Shown one piece after another: positions 12,450 through 24,206 of a DNA stretch of 64,000 nucleotides. The position numbers and the translations under genes are program-made. How positions within the stretch are numbered: position 1 is the first letter of the stretch; each line of letters starts with the position of its first letter. Origin of the DNA: Ambrosia x helenae (Eukaryota > Streptophyta > Magnoliopsida > Asterales > Asteraceae); the NCBI GenBank assembly GCA_030844895.1, contig JAUTDX010001444.1, positions 1 through 64,000 of the forward strand, given 5' to 3'. A model generated the notes under the pieces. That model saw only the letters and a program-made list of their open reading frames with translations. It was not told the origin of the DNA and did not search any database.

Positions 12450-12960
12450 ATGAAAAAAAACCGTGGTTCGGGAACCAAAACTTGTACAACCGACTTGAAC
12501 AGAAACTAATGGCAAACTGGCATTAAAATTCCTAAACTGAAACCGAACTGAAAACCGGGCTATAACCAACGCTAAAACCGGCCAAACGAACCGAAACCGA
12601 TACACAAACCGGAACCGAACTAAAATCGGTACCACCTAAAACCGGTTGGAACCGTATAAAAAAACCAAAACCAGTTTAGAAAAAAATACGATTTTGGCCA
12701 TAAACACAATTATGTTTTCTTTTTATTGATTTTCAAATTTCATGTTTCAAAAAATTTAAAAGTTAAATTTTAGGTAGTTTAAATGATTTTAAAAAGTGCA
12801 TGTATGAATCGGAATGGAACCGGAACTGGGGTAAAAACAAGTTGCAACCGACCAAAACAGATGGAACCGAACCGGCTCCAAAACGAAAATGGTTTGGCTA
12901 GGAACTAAAAAAAGTCAGAATTAATTCCAAACAGGTTTTGATTTGTGAAAAAAAAATGAT
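12450..12960. repeat. degenerate AACCGGAACCGAA repeat
   Basis: Many diverged copies of AACCGAACCGG in two blocks (12450-12670 and 12805-12950) around an AT-rich centre. It probably belongs to a hAT-like non-autonomous element, but I did not find its ends. Confidence 0.5.
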
Positions 12961-12969
12961 ATGCTCACC

Positions 12970-13900
12970 TCCAATTACAGATTTACAGGCATGGTTGATT
13001 GTAAAAGGGGATAGAAATGTTAGGATAGACTATAGTTAATAAGAAAACAAACGTTAAATACACAAACAAACCCTTCATCTCTGTTCTCTACACAAAACCA
13101 GTGTATGAGATATCAATCATCAATGGTGATACAATTCTCCCCTAAATCAGTCGCGTCTGACCCTACACGCCCCGTCATCAGAACCCCTCTTCCCGACCAC
13201 CGAAATTGTTGTATCTGCCTACCCTACCGTTGGCACAACGTCTGCTCATCAGAAGACGAAGAACAACAGTTAACCACAAACCCTCTAGAAAACGTTCATA
13301 TGTCGGTTCAATCAAAGCAAGGGTTTAAATAAATCAGCCTCTAAGTTCCAGTACGACCCTCTTAGTTACGCACTTAATTTCGATCAAGGTCCGTTACAGA
13401 ACATGTGAAAGGAGGGCGGGGAACTGCAACCGTTGGCTTCTGTTGGGTTTTGGGGTTGGTCAGATTATCTCATTGTCGGCGAGACTCACCTACCGGAGAA
13501 GATGACTGGATACAGTCATCCTCGGAACAAGATATCACAAAAGGTTAATGTTGGAGGGTGAGTGGTTGATCGGAGATGGTCGGGTGTTGGGTTGTTGCTG
13601 TTGTCGGTGATAATCAGGACCCGGTCACCAAAGATGAAGGGTGACCAGAGAAGGAGGAATGGTGGTGAGTTGGTTAGTGGTCGGAGAGGTGCTCGGAACC
13701 GGAGAAGATGACCGAATACACTCATCGCCGGTCACCTACATCTTCTCATGACTCTCTCTCTTTCTCTCTCACCTCTAAGGTTAACCGACATTGCAATATA
13801 TTTAACAATACTAACTATAGGGACCATTGTTGTCAAATTCTCAAAGTTTTAGAAGTGACTTGACGATTTTGCCTCTGACTTACGACATTGAGTTAACCCC
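12970..13900. other. intergenic, likely Helitron interior
   Basis: No recognised gene. A 75-codon frame at 13105-13332 and a minus-strand frame at 13516-13725 show no domain. A (TC)n tract lies at about 13745-13770. Confidence 0.4.
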
Positions 13901-14149
13901 GTTAACGAAATGTATTGTTTTGGCATGTTTTGTCAAATTCAAGGGACTATTCAAGCAATTACATCTACATTAAAAAGCAATGTCGGTGGGTTTTTCCCCC
14001 ACCGACCCTCCAACTTTTTACCTTTGTCATATTTAGCGCATCAACTTTGACATTTTTTGTTTGCAGCCCTTTACTTGAAAAACCTATTTTTTACGTAATC
14101 TAACCCCTTAACTTTGCCATTTGTCGTTTTTAGCCCCTTTACTTGAAAA

Positions 14150-14830
14150 AACTATTATTTTACGTGTGAATTTTTATATATGTATCGATATAAATACGAG
14201 TTTGTCTACGTTTCGACTTAAACTTTTTTTTTTTCCGTACCTAACTTGGAAAAAAACTATTTTTTTGCGTGCGAATATTTTATATATGTGTCGGTAGAAA
14301 CACGAGTTCGTCTACGTTTTGACTTAAGCTTTTTTTCTTTTGGAAAATTAAAGAGTTTATACCTTTCTGTACCTTACTTGAAAAAAAAAACCTATTTTTT
14401 TATGTGCGAATTTTTTATATGTATCGGTATAAATACGAGTTGGTCAACGTTTCGGCTTAAACTTTTTTTTCTTTTGAAAAACGAGTAATGTCAAATATAA
14501 TATGTTTTCGTCCCACTTGGTCCACGTTTCGAAGTAGAAAACTATTTTTTTACGTGTGAAAATTTTATATATGTATCGGCATAAATACGAGTTGGTATAT
14601 GTTTGAACTTAATTTTTTTTTCTTTTGGAAAAATTCATGTTTACTCATTTTCGTACCTTTACTTGGAAACAAAATATTTTTTTACGTGCGAATTCTTATA
14701 TATGTATCGTTATAAATACGATTTGGTCTACGTTTCTACTTAATCTTTTTTTTTTTTGAAAAAACGAGTAATGTCAAATGTTATACGTTTTCGTACTTAT
14801 AAAATGTGCGCTTCCAGTTGGTCTACGTTT
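14150..14830 (+). repeat. diverged tandem minisatellite, ~105-150-bp units
   Basis: About five units each carry the series tacgtgYgaattttatatatgtatcgg, then ataaatacgagttggtctacg, then a T-run and gaaaa. The words restart near 14161, 14267, 14401, 14551 and 14683. Tandem repeats like this are common near the 3' end of plant Helitrons, and one such end follows at 15009. Confidence 0.75.
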
Positions 14831-14954
14831 CGATGTAGATTTTAGTTCCGAACCAAGTTAAAAGCATTGTATTTACACGTTTTAGTAATTGTGTTTTACG
14901 CATTATGTTTTTATGAATTGTGTGTAGCGCATTTTGTTTTACACTTCATGTGTT

Positions 14955-15009
14955 ACTGCACGGTTTAACCTGTCGCGCATCGCCGTAACGCGCGGGTGCA
15001 AAATACTAG
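14955..15009 (+). mobile_element. Helitron 3' terminus
   Basis: A CGCGC/GCGCG hairpin (about 14973-14993) is followed by TGCAAAATACTAG and then T, which is the CTRR-T Helitron end. It lies 163 bp upstream of the SRT1 start codon, so the promoter of that gene may include transposon DNA. I could not place the 5' end. The minisatellite at 14150-14830 is probably inside this element. Confidence 0.65.
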
Positions 15010-15171
15010 TTATTTTAATTTGAGATGGACTGTGGTTTTGATAATTAAACTCTCTTGGCCCATTGGAAATTTGGGACATTTTATTTAGCCCCAATTCAAT
15101 AATCGGCTTAACCTTGCAAATTGCAATTTACTTGTTTTGTTTTCTGAAAAACCCCTCAAGAATCTTGAACA

Positions 15172-17167
15172 ATGTCTTTAGGATACGCACAGAAGCTGTC
15201 TTACAAAGAAGACGTTGGTGATGTCGGAATGTCCGAGTTTTTTGATACCCAACAAGTCCTACAACATAAAGTTCGTTTCTTTCCTTGATTCTTTAACTTT
15301 TACTCATTGTTTTCTTGATGGGTTATCATGTATTTATATATTTGTTATGGGAAATGATCATTTCAGTTATTGCTTACTTTTGTAGTTTTGTATTATATTT
15401 TAACACCCTGATCAACTGCTGATGTTGTTAGCTATGTTTGATGTTCTGATTGTGTTTTTTTAACCTATTGGGATCAAGTGGTCTTTATTAAAAAGAACTT
15501 AAAAGAAGAGTTTATAGATTATAATTAGGGAGCATCAAACAATTTAAGTGTAGCCAGTTATCAAATAACATTACAGCCAGTCCAAGGTTAATATGGTTTT
15601 GTTTCTGCAAATTGAGGCCAAATCTTGTAATTTGTACCCATGAAACTATGTAGTTAAAGGCGCACTGAACCCAAAAAAAAGGGGGAAAAAACGACTTGAG
15701 GCAGAAAAAAGATGTCGGAAACAGGTAACAATGGCCTGGAATACACATGCGTGTTGCTTGTCTTGCGCGTGCGTCTTGAGCCTTTAACTGCCTAGCATTA
15801 AACTGCCAATTAGTTATGACTTATGATATCATGGCACTCGTTAAGAAGTCCATAAATAGTGGCTTTTACAATTTCCAGCAAGTTTTTAGCCTAAATACGC
15901 AATCAAACTAAATCGATACTTGATATGAATGTTATTTCGAAATTTGGGTGGCATATACATACGTTGACGGTTGTCCCTTGTGATTAAAAGGATATTGGTT
16001 TGTATAGATGGAAACATTTAGTTTTTTGTGATAGTCTTTAGTAATTTGTTTGGTAAGGTTACTATATTATCCATTAAGCTGTTCTTTTAATCCCACTGAT
16101 GTTATAATTTTCTTTATTATCTGCAGATTACACAACTTGCAAAGATGATTAAAAAGGTTGAGCTTAATCTGCTGTTTTGTGTTGTTCATGTTAACTTCAG
16201 AAGAAGTATATAAAGGATTGATATAAACTTGTGGCTGCAGAGTAAGCATCTGGTAGCATTTACAGGTGCAGGAATATCAACTTCTTGTGGAATACCTGAT
16301 TTTCGAGGCCCAAAAGGAGTTTGGACTCTTCAGGTCCTTACCTATACTTCCGTATGCTTGTAAATGGTCATAATTATTTAATTAAACATATTAACAAGCC
16401 ACTCTGCAGAGCAAGAAAATAATAACAATATAAGCAAAAAAAAAATAAAAAAAAAGTTTAAAGATATAAAACACAAAAGATCATGACCATGTTCATGTGC
16501 CCTTTTTGTTTGATTGTAGCGCGCCGGAAAAGGTGTGCCTGAAGCATCCTTGCCCTTTCATCGTGCAGCACCAAGTGCTACTCATATGGCTTTGGTTGAA
16601 TTGGAACGGGCTGGTATTTTGAAGTTCGTTATCAGCCAGGTTCAAATTACATTTTATGGTCTCTTTTTTGAAATTTGTAACTTCTCTTTTATACTTCTTG
16701 AAATCATTTGGTGCTTTATTTTTTCTCTCGTGTTGTGTAGAATGTGGATAGCCTTCATCTACGTTCAGGAATACCGAGGCACAAGCTTTCAGAATTGCAT
16801 GGAAATTCATTTAGGGAGGTTTGCCCTTCATGCGGCACAGAGTAAGTTGATATTCAAATATATAATTATTTATTTATTTCTTAAAATGCTATGTTTGTCA
16901 TTTCTTTATAATAAGAACTGTTTCCAGATCAATATTTTATATTGGTAGGTATTAATTATTAATGTAGGTACTTGAGAGATTTTGAGGTGGAGACTATAGG
17001 TTTGAAGGAGACATCAAGACGTTGTTGTGATCCAAAATGTGGGGCAAAACTTAGGGATTCTGTTCTCGACTGGGAGGTAATAAACTACTAATTATATGTA
17101 AATTTGAACCTTGCTATTTTTATGAAGTCCATGATAAAGAATTAAAGATAAGATAGTAACTAAATAG

Positions 17168-17200
<33 letters not shown>

Positions 17201-19477
17201 GTACTTCATCCATATTCCCTCATAGGATGAACTACCTCCTAAAGAGATGAAGGCAGCAGAAAAACATTGTCGAACAGCAGATGTCGTGTTGTGCTTGGGG
17301 ACAAGGTAACTGTTATTCTTGTTGCGTGTCTCCTTTTTATATATTATTTAGCAAAAATATTAGAATTCAGGTACTTAATATATAATTTAAATGCAGTTTG
17401 CAGATAACCCCTGCATGCAACATCCCTTTAAAGTGCATTCGCAATGGAGGAAAGATGGTAATCGTCAACCTTCAGGTATTTATTACCTTCTTTTTCATAC
17501 ATCCAAGGTTCAGGCCAAACCTCACTCTGTGTCATATTTGTTTCTTAACTTATATTATTGTTGACAATTAGCTTGCGGATGTTAATGATTTTTTATCTTC
17601 ATAGAAAACGCCAAAAGACAAAAGAGCAAGTTTGGTCATTCATGGTTTGGTTGACAAGGTAACCTTTATTTGAACAAAGAATTACAAGACCGAAATCAAG
17701 AACTAAAACAGATTTCTGAATCTTTCTATAACTAACTTTGCATATCTTCTTGTGTGATGTCAACTATAATCATGTAGGTAATGGCAGAGGTACTGCAACT
17801 TCTTACAATGCCGATTGCTCCATATGTTCGAGTGGATCTTTTCCAGATAATCTTTAATCAAATTCAATGCATCTCAGGTACTTATTATACTTTTTTTTTT
17901 TGTTTATTTGATCATTATTTAAACAAATGTTATATTTGTTATGCTGTAAATTTAGTTTTATAAATATGACAGTTTATGCCATGTAATCTTACTTTATTAC
18001 AACTTATATTGCAGAATCAGAATATGCAAAATGGTCTCTTGGAGTTATTAGTGTTCATGGCGAAAAAGCTCCCCTGCCATTTATTGATTCAGTAGAGGTA
18101 TAATATTCTTTTAGTGATGCATTATTTATTTGTTTTTTAATTTTTTCTGTTTAATCTTGTTCATTTATATGTTGATCCAGGTTACCTTTCCGGAGAGTCC
18201 GGAGCTGAAAACCGCCGTCCTAAACCAGCACCCATTTTTGCTGAAAAGGTTATTAGTTATGAGTTAATCTCCTTACACCTTAGAAATTGCTAATTACACC
18301 CTTATTTTTTTATATATGTAAACTTGTATATGCCGCTGCATTGTGTTTATCTTTTTCTACATTTCGACATATTTTTTTATCACGAAATGAGCCATATAGA
18401 ATATAATAATATATTATATTGGATACAACTCATTTTGTGATAAAAGTTATACCGAAACATAAATAAAAATAAACGCATTGGAACAGCATATTCGAATTAA
18501 TGGCCATGTTATGTGGGTGTAGTTGGTAATTTCTGGGGTGCAAATTAGGGCTGTTCATAAACTGTTGAAACCGAAGCAAGTCATGCCTGTTTAACATCCA
18601 AACGGTTCGGTTTTGATGGTTTAACTGTTCCGTCCGTTTCACTTTTATTATTAACTATATATTTTTTTCATTATTAGAATATATTGTTATTATGTATCAT
18701 AATCATGAATCATCTATATCATTAAAAAAAATAGTAAAAACCAATGACTTAAAAAATCAGTTCATGACTTCCAAAGTTCCAAACCCCTCAAGTATAATAC
18801 TTACCAAATTCAGTACCTGCGTTTTTATTTTATCATCCAACGGCCTTCTGCTTTTTACATTTTGCAGGGAAACGCTCAAGTCAAGACCGCTTCACATGGT
18901 TTTACGGATTAATTTCAGTGAAGGCTGTGGTTGCCGGTTTATTAGCATTGATCTTCCAGATTTGCAGGCAGCACCTGATGATATCAGCCAAGATAAGAAT
19001 ATTGTGATTCAACAGCTCACAGAGATGGCAAATGAAAATGAACATTGTGGGCAGTCATCTATAATCGACAGAAAACACCTTCCAGATTCTGGGGAAACGG
19101 TTTCTACATACGCCGTTGCTACAAACATCGTTCAATACAACAGACTGTCACCTTCAAAAACCTCTGATGTTTCTGAGTTGACTAACGAAGACAACAGAGG
19201 TCAGGAAAAAGTCAATCTTGATGATGGTATAGATATATTTACCGACATTGTGCCTTCAAAGAAAATGCGATCAGCATTGACTAACAAAGTCAACGGAGAT
19301 TGGGAAAAAGTCAACTTTGATGATGGTATAGGTATTTCTGCCAATAGTGTGCCTTTGGAGAAAGTGCAGTCAGAGTTGACTAACATGGTCAATGGAGGTC
19401 AGGAAAATGTCAATCTTGATGATGGTTTAGATTTATCTACCAGTAGCGTGCCTTCAAAGAAAGCGCGAGTTACTTAA
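15172..19477 (+). CDS. SRT1: NAD-dependent deacylase SRT1 (SIRT6-class sirtuin)
   Basis: Thirteen exons with consistent phases: 15172-15270, 16127-16156, 16241-16333, 16520-16639, 16741-16841, 16968-17076, 17226-17305, 17397-17475, 17605-17658, 17778-17877, 18015-18097, 18181-18248 and 18868-19477, giving 541 residues. The N terminus MSLGYAQKLSYKEDVG is typical of the SIRT6 class. NAD-binding GAGIST and PDFRGPKGVW lie in exon 3, ISQ|NVDSLH spans exons 4-5, the catalytic HGN is in exon 5, the zinc cysteines are CPSC and RCCDPKC, and GTSL spans exons 7-8. The family removes acyl groups from histone H3 and other nuclear proteins using NAD. Arabidopsis SRT1 is about 470 residues from memory. The extra length here is a C-terminal tail with three 33-residue repeats ending at the stop codon. 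The frame is intact throughout, so I expect a functional gene. Confidence 0.95.
17174..17200 (+). repeat. poly-T run in SRT1 intron 6
   Basis: Twenty-seven consecutive T residues shortly before the acceptor of exon 7. They may act as part of the polypyrimidine tract or mark a minus-strand retroposed poly-A. The length is likely to vary between individuals and between assemblies. Confidence 0.9.
18276..18540. mobile_element. foldback element in SRT1 intron 12
   Basis: The two halves are long, imperfect inverted repeats. CACCTTAGAAATTGCTAATT at the left matches the complement of GTAATTTCTGGGGTG at the right, and the arms continue through ATTTCGACAT / accgaaacat and TTTATCACGAAATGAG / ctcattttgtgata to a short AT centre. 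I could not define a target duplication. The element is about 265 bp and noncoding. Confidence 0.65.
19178..19474 (+). repeat. three in-frame 99-bp tandem repeats in SRT1
   Basis: Units start at 19178, 19277 and 19376 with an exact 99-bp period and stop at the base before the TAA. Each encodes 33 residues of the form LTN..NG..E.VN.DDG......SVPS.K. Only this last exon carries them. Confidence 0.92.
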
Positions 19478-20169
19478 CACTTAACAGCATTGTAAGATGT
19501 TTAGACTGTCTGTACATATGTCGTGTGATAGTGGTTAAAAAAAGGTCAGTGATAGGCAGTAAACAGAAACTGAGTCAGCTTTGAACCTCAGTAGAGTTAA
19601 CTCGGTTGTCAGTATGACAAGTGTGCAAAACTATAGTGAGTTACCGAGTTGGTCTTACTTTTAGCCTTATAGGCATAATATCCGTTTCTCTATTTCTAAA
19701 AAACATATAATTGTAATCAAAGTGAGTTTGATGAATCATATTGTGATTTCTTTTTATTTATATTTTTTGTCGAATTAGGTAGAATCATAAGAGCATCGCC
19801 AATGGTAAGTCTAAAACGTCCTTGAACAGTTGAATGTCCCTCATTTTCTCCCCCTTACCGTCTAAGGATGTTTTTTTGATGCAAACGCCTCTCCATCTCC
19901 TCACGTAAACTAAAAAACGCTTCAAAGCCAGGCGTCAGTGTATTCTCTAATAACAACTTCATGCAGCATACCCACAGCCAAACATCTCATCAACCATTTT
20001 TTATAGGATTTGCGTATTATTTATATTAATCTGATACCCCCTAATCAGTTTCAAACGCGCATCCAAACACCCTTAAGGCACCGTTGAAGAGTTCATAAAA
20101 CAACTTGTAACTTGGGAGTCTGAGTCCTAGTTAATTCACTTTTCGCCAGTTATCTTAAATGCATCAATC
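19478..20169. other. SRT1 3' region and intergenic
   Basis: This stretch probably includes the SRT1 3' UTR. From about 19788 a GAGCATCGCCAATGG word begins, which resembles the end of a common plant MITE. A plausible partner, CACCGTTGAAGAGTTC, lies near 20080. I see no gene. Confidence 0.4.
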
Positions 20170-20172
20170 TAA

Positions 20173-20474
20173 GGGGGGACGGGGCGCCACCAGAATTGGT
20201 CACGGGTGCCCCACTACCAGCACGGTAACACCGTCGCCACCCATGCTGGTAGTGGTCCCGTGAACCAAATTCTGGTTCTAGTTAACGGGCTGGTACCCGT
20301 GATTTTTCTCTCTTTGTCTCTATCTCTCTCTCATTGATTGTGGGTAAATAATCAGTGAAGTGTTGCCTCCAAAAAAATGTTTCAGTGAAGGAAATCAATG
20401 AAATGATGTGGCAGTGTAGGATTTGTTGAAATCAGTGAAGTTGAAAAAACTCACGGGTAGTGCCCCGTCCCCCC
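20173..20474. mobile_element. Tourist-like MITE, 302 bp, TAA TSD
   Basis: It begins GGGGGGACGGGGCGCCACC and ends GGTAGTGCCCCGTCCCCCC, with TAA on both sides (20170-20172 and 20475-20477). The 3-bp TAA site and GC-rich ends fit PIF/Harbinger. Inside, CCACTACCAGCA and TGCTGGTAGTGG form a perfect 12-bp inverted repeat near 20210-20258. Confidence 0.85.
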
Positions 20475-20477
20475 TAA

Positions 20478-20950
20478 GAAAAAAAGCTCAAACTCAACAA
20501 TATTGCAAATGCAACCGCGTATACAATTACCGTGGGTACACTAATGAATCATGCTGTGAAATCAGGCACCTTAGGCAAACAAATAATAGCAAATTGATCA
20601 TTTGCAAGTGCAGGTGACATGTGATTTTATTTGCTAAACTTCAATTCTCATTTCTGCAAAACTTTATTTACATTCTATCTGCTAAGCATCAACATATGCT
20701 TCCTCTGCAGGTGTTACCAAAAGGGTAAAAAGCCATAATTTTAAAAACATAATATGAACATTGTATTAACCTGCTAAAATAACAGGCTACCAAAATTGTC
20801 AAAAAAATCACTACCGTTCGGTAGGCCTATCATCATTATTTGGCTACTGTCATGATTTTTTCGTGGTTGCATCTTCAAGTTGGAAAGTTCTCAGACTTTA
20901 ATACCCGAAACTCTTGATCCAGCTTGTTTGACCTGAATTATATTAAACTG
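20478..20950. other. intergenic
   Basis: AT-rich with no recognised motif. A 64-codon open frame overlaps the MITE end and is not a gene. Confidence 0.4.
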
Positions 20951-20958
20951 ATTTTAAC

Positions 20959-21109
20959 CATGGTTGCAAAAGTCACTAGGCAGTGCAAACTCGGTTGATT
21001 GGGGAGTTGTGAGTACTCGGCAATAGTCAGGAAGTACTCGGAGATGACTCACCGAGTACTCGGGGATTACATGTTGAATAATCGGCGCCTAGGCGGGATT
21101 TTACAACCA
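20959..21109. mobile_element. small hAT-like MITE, ~151 bp
   Basis: Ends TGGTTGCAAAAGTC and GATTTTACAACCA are inverted repeats. They are flanked by ATTTTAAC on the left (20951-20958) and CTTTTAAC on the right (21110-21117), an 8-bp duplication with one mismatch. The interior carries repeats of GAGTACTCGG and a GGCGCCTAGGCG block. Confidence 0.7.
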
Positions 21110-21458
21110 CTTTTAACACATTATTCAAAGATATGTATTATTGTATAAAATACTATTTTGTATTCTTAATTAAAAAATTACTTAATTAAAATTTAAAGAT
21201 GAACTTAAAAGTGTTTGAAAAATAAGACCACCCCGAATCGGCCTGTTTGAACCAGCATTAAAAAATAGCCCGCTACTCAACCCGCCCATCTTGCCATCTC
21301 TAATAACTAGAACTACAAAAGAATGCGTAACGTGATACCTTCAATCCCAACGCTATTCAAGAACAAATCCAGTCTTTCTGCATTCCCTTTCTTGGTTTCT
21401 GGGCCATAAATATTATGAACAAACAAAGCTGCTAATAAGAGCGATGTTGCTTCTTTTA

Positions 21459-23842
21459 TCATATACCCATTTGGCTTCTTTCGGTTTCTTGATCTTTACA
21501 ATAAAACGGATTGAAAGTACAACTCAACGACAAACCTTTGTCAGACATTTCTTGAATCAATTCCTTGGCTTTTTTCCAAGTCCCCCATCTTGTAGCAACA
21601 ATTTACTAGAACATTATATTGATATGTATCTGCCGATATGCCCTTTTGGGTCATTTCGTCAAGTATTCCACACGCTGCAGTTGGATCCCTTAACTTGCAG
21701 AAAACCGATGAGCATCTGCTCATACATGATATCATCTGGAGTCAAACCCTTTTGCTTAACTTCATCAAACAATTTCTTTGCTCTCTCAATGTTACCAACT
21801 CTAAAAAACCCCTTCATCAAGATGTTATAAGTGTATATATTTGGAGTAAACCAACCATCTTCGACAAGCTTATAAGCTTCTTCAACTTTTCCTTTAACGC
21901 ACAAACAAAATAAAAGAGGACCAAATGATGTAAGATTAAAAACTATACCCTCGTTTTTTAGTTCCATCAAGAGCCCGGAAACTCGTTCATATTTTCCACA
22001 CTTCATGAGACCATCAAGAAGTACCATATATGTACGCGTGACGGTATAGAACTTTCTAGAAAGCACGAATCTAAAAATGGAGAACGCATCAATTAAGTTG
22101 TTACTTTTACAGTTTTCTTGAATTAAAGTTTCATATGTTGAAATTAACGGGACTAAACCACGACCTAGCACTGCATAAAAGTACTTATTTGCAACCTTTA
22201 ATTCCCCTAACTTGCAATAGCCATTGATTAACGCTCCAAATATGTGAGCGTTTGGCTTTAAACCGCAATCCATCATTTCATTCATGTAAAGTCTTGCTTC
22301 TTCAAATTTCTCAACTCTGCAAAGGCAACCTATAACATTTCCATAACAAATCTCATTTGGAATTATTCCATTCTCTTTCATCACCTCCAAAACTTTTTTC
22401 GACTTTTCATAATCTTTTACTTTTGAACAAGCACTTAGAAGGGCCTCGTAAACTACATAATCGAGTTTAAGATTCTTCACACTCGGTTCCAACATAAGAG
22501 CTTCCGCCTTTTCAAGATCCCGAGTGTGACATAATCCAATGATTAAAAGACCATAACTTTTTGCACTCGGTTGCAAATCAAGCTTCTTCATCTCTTCCAC
22601 AACTGCAAAAGCATCATTCATTCGCCTCGCTTTACAATAACCATGGATCAACAAAGTATAAGTTTTAATATCTAGCGTCATGCCTAAACTCATCATCTCA
22701 TTTATTAACCCATGTACTCTATCCATCTTATGCATCTTGCATAGCCAATGAAGAAGCGTATTATAAACAACTAAATTCACACCAACACAACTAGCAACCA
22801 TCTCATCTTTAACCCTAAACGCCGCTTCCACATCCCCTTCCGACATGAACCCATTAACCAACGCATTATACGTCACCACATTCGGCTCCACACCCGCATC
22901 ACGCATCTCATTCAACACCATTCTCGCATCTTCCCATCTCTTCATTACACAAAAACCATTAACCAACGTCGTATACAAAAACACATCAGGCACTAACCCC
23001 TTATCAACCATACTCTTCTTAATCTCAACCGCTTCATCAACACGCCCCGTTTTACACAACCCATCAACAATCACATTATACGTAAAACCATTCGGATCAC
23101 ACCCATTCACACCCATCTTAACAAACACCTCTTTCGCTCTCTCAACATCTCCCACCACACAACAAGCTTTTATCATATTAGTATACGCGTAAACATCAAA
23201 CAAACCGCCTTTTCTCCTTTCCCGCATCGCTTCACACACCTTCCAAAAAACCTCCAACTTCTTCCCATTAACCAAATCTTTCAAAAATGAATTCAAAAAC
23301 AAAGAACTAGTCTCAAATTCAAACTCTTTAACACTTTTTATAAAAATCTCAGCAGCTTCATCTAACAAACCTTTTACCCTAAACCTATCAACAATAATCT
23401 CAAACACCTTGGGATTCAACTCAACACAAGCACCAACACACTCTTTATAACAACTAGCAAAAGAATCATAAACCCATAAAGGAGACAACTTCATATCAAT
23501 CATTTCATCAACTAAAAGACTAACACAACCATACAGGTTATGGGTACAGAGAATAATGGCTAAAAATGTAATCTTTTTAACATTTGAATCATTTGATTGA
23601 ATACCCACCTGGTTTTCTTGAAGAAGCAATTGAATTACATGTGGGTTTAGCTTCTTGGGAATCTTTGAGGCTAAAAGAATGCTTTCCCAGTTGTCTTGTT
23701 GAAGAATGGTGTTGAGTTTATTAAGCAAGAAATGGTTTTGTTTAATGGAAGATGGTATGTAAGATAAAGATCTGAAGCTTTTTATGACATTTTGATGAAT
23801 ACCCAGAAAATGTTTTGGGTTTGTTTGAAGGATTTTGTGCAT
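21459..23842 (-). CDS. P-class pentatricopeptide repeat protein; two frame breaks
   Basis: A long intronless minus-strand frame starts MHKILQTNPKHFLG at 23842 and runs 727 codons. The PPR pattern continues in other frames to a stop at 21459-21461, giving about 793 residues in total. From residue 210 on I see roughly fifteen 35-residue motifs with typical cores such as TYNVIVDGLCKTGRVDEA and TYNALVNGFMSEGDVEAA. There is no E, DYW or SMR domain, so this is P class: a sequence-specific organelle RNA-binding protein. The basic Ser/Phe-rich start suits a mitochondrial presequence. It resembles the Arabidopsis At5g61990 type. Breaks are one extra base in the A-run 21701-21704 and one in the T-run 21570-21575 (plus-strand bases). 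Both lie in the last two motifs. Assembly error or a young pseudogene are both possible. Confidence 0.88.
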
Positions 23843-24198
23843 TGTGAGTGATGGAAGAAAACAGAGTGTGTGTGTGGGTTATGAATAAGGTTGATTATTA
23901 ATATTATTAGTTGAGTGAGCTGAAAAACCATAGTGTTTAATAGGAATATGAGCATAAAAGTTTGATACAAGTTCATTGTTTTTATTATTAATGAATTGAA
24001 TGGAAATATTTGTATGATGTGAGGTGATGAATTAGGGTTATGGAAGATGCTGACAGAGACGGCGGTAGGGATGACGTTTAACAAAGTATGAAATTACACT
24101 GCGTTTGTTTTTTTGTTTTTTTTTTTTGGGTTCAATCCGATGAAGCCCATTGGGCCTGTTTTGTATGTTATTTGGGTTTATGATGACGCTACCGGCTA
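23843..24198. other. upstream region of the PPR gene
   Basis: This is the 5' leader and promoter side of the minus-strand PPR gene. I see no gene and no unambiguous promoter element. Confidence 0.4.
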
Positions 24199-24206
24199 CT
24201 CGGGTT

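Noticed and set aside
22845..23192. Plus-strand open frame of 115 codons
   Set aside because: It is the complement of the PPR coding sequence, and the repeat pattern on the minus strand explains it.
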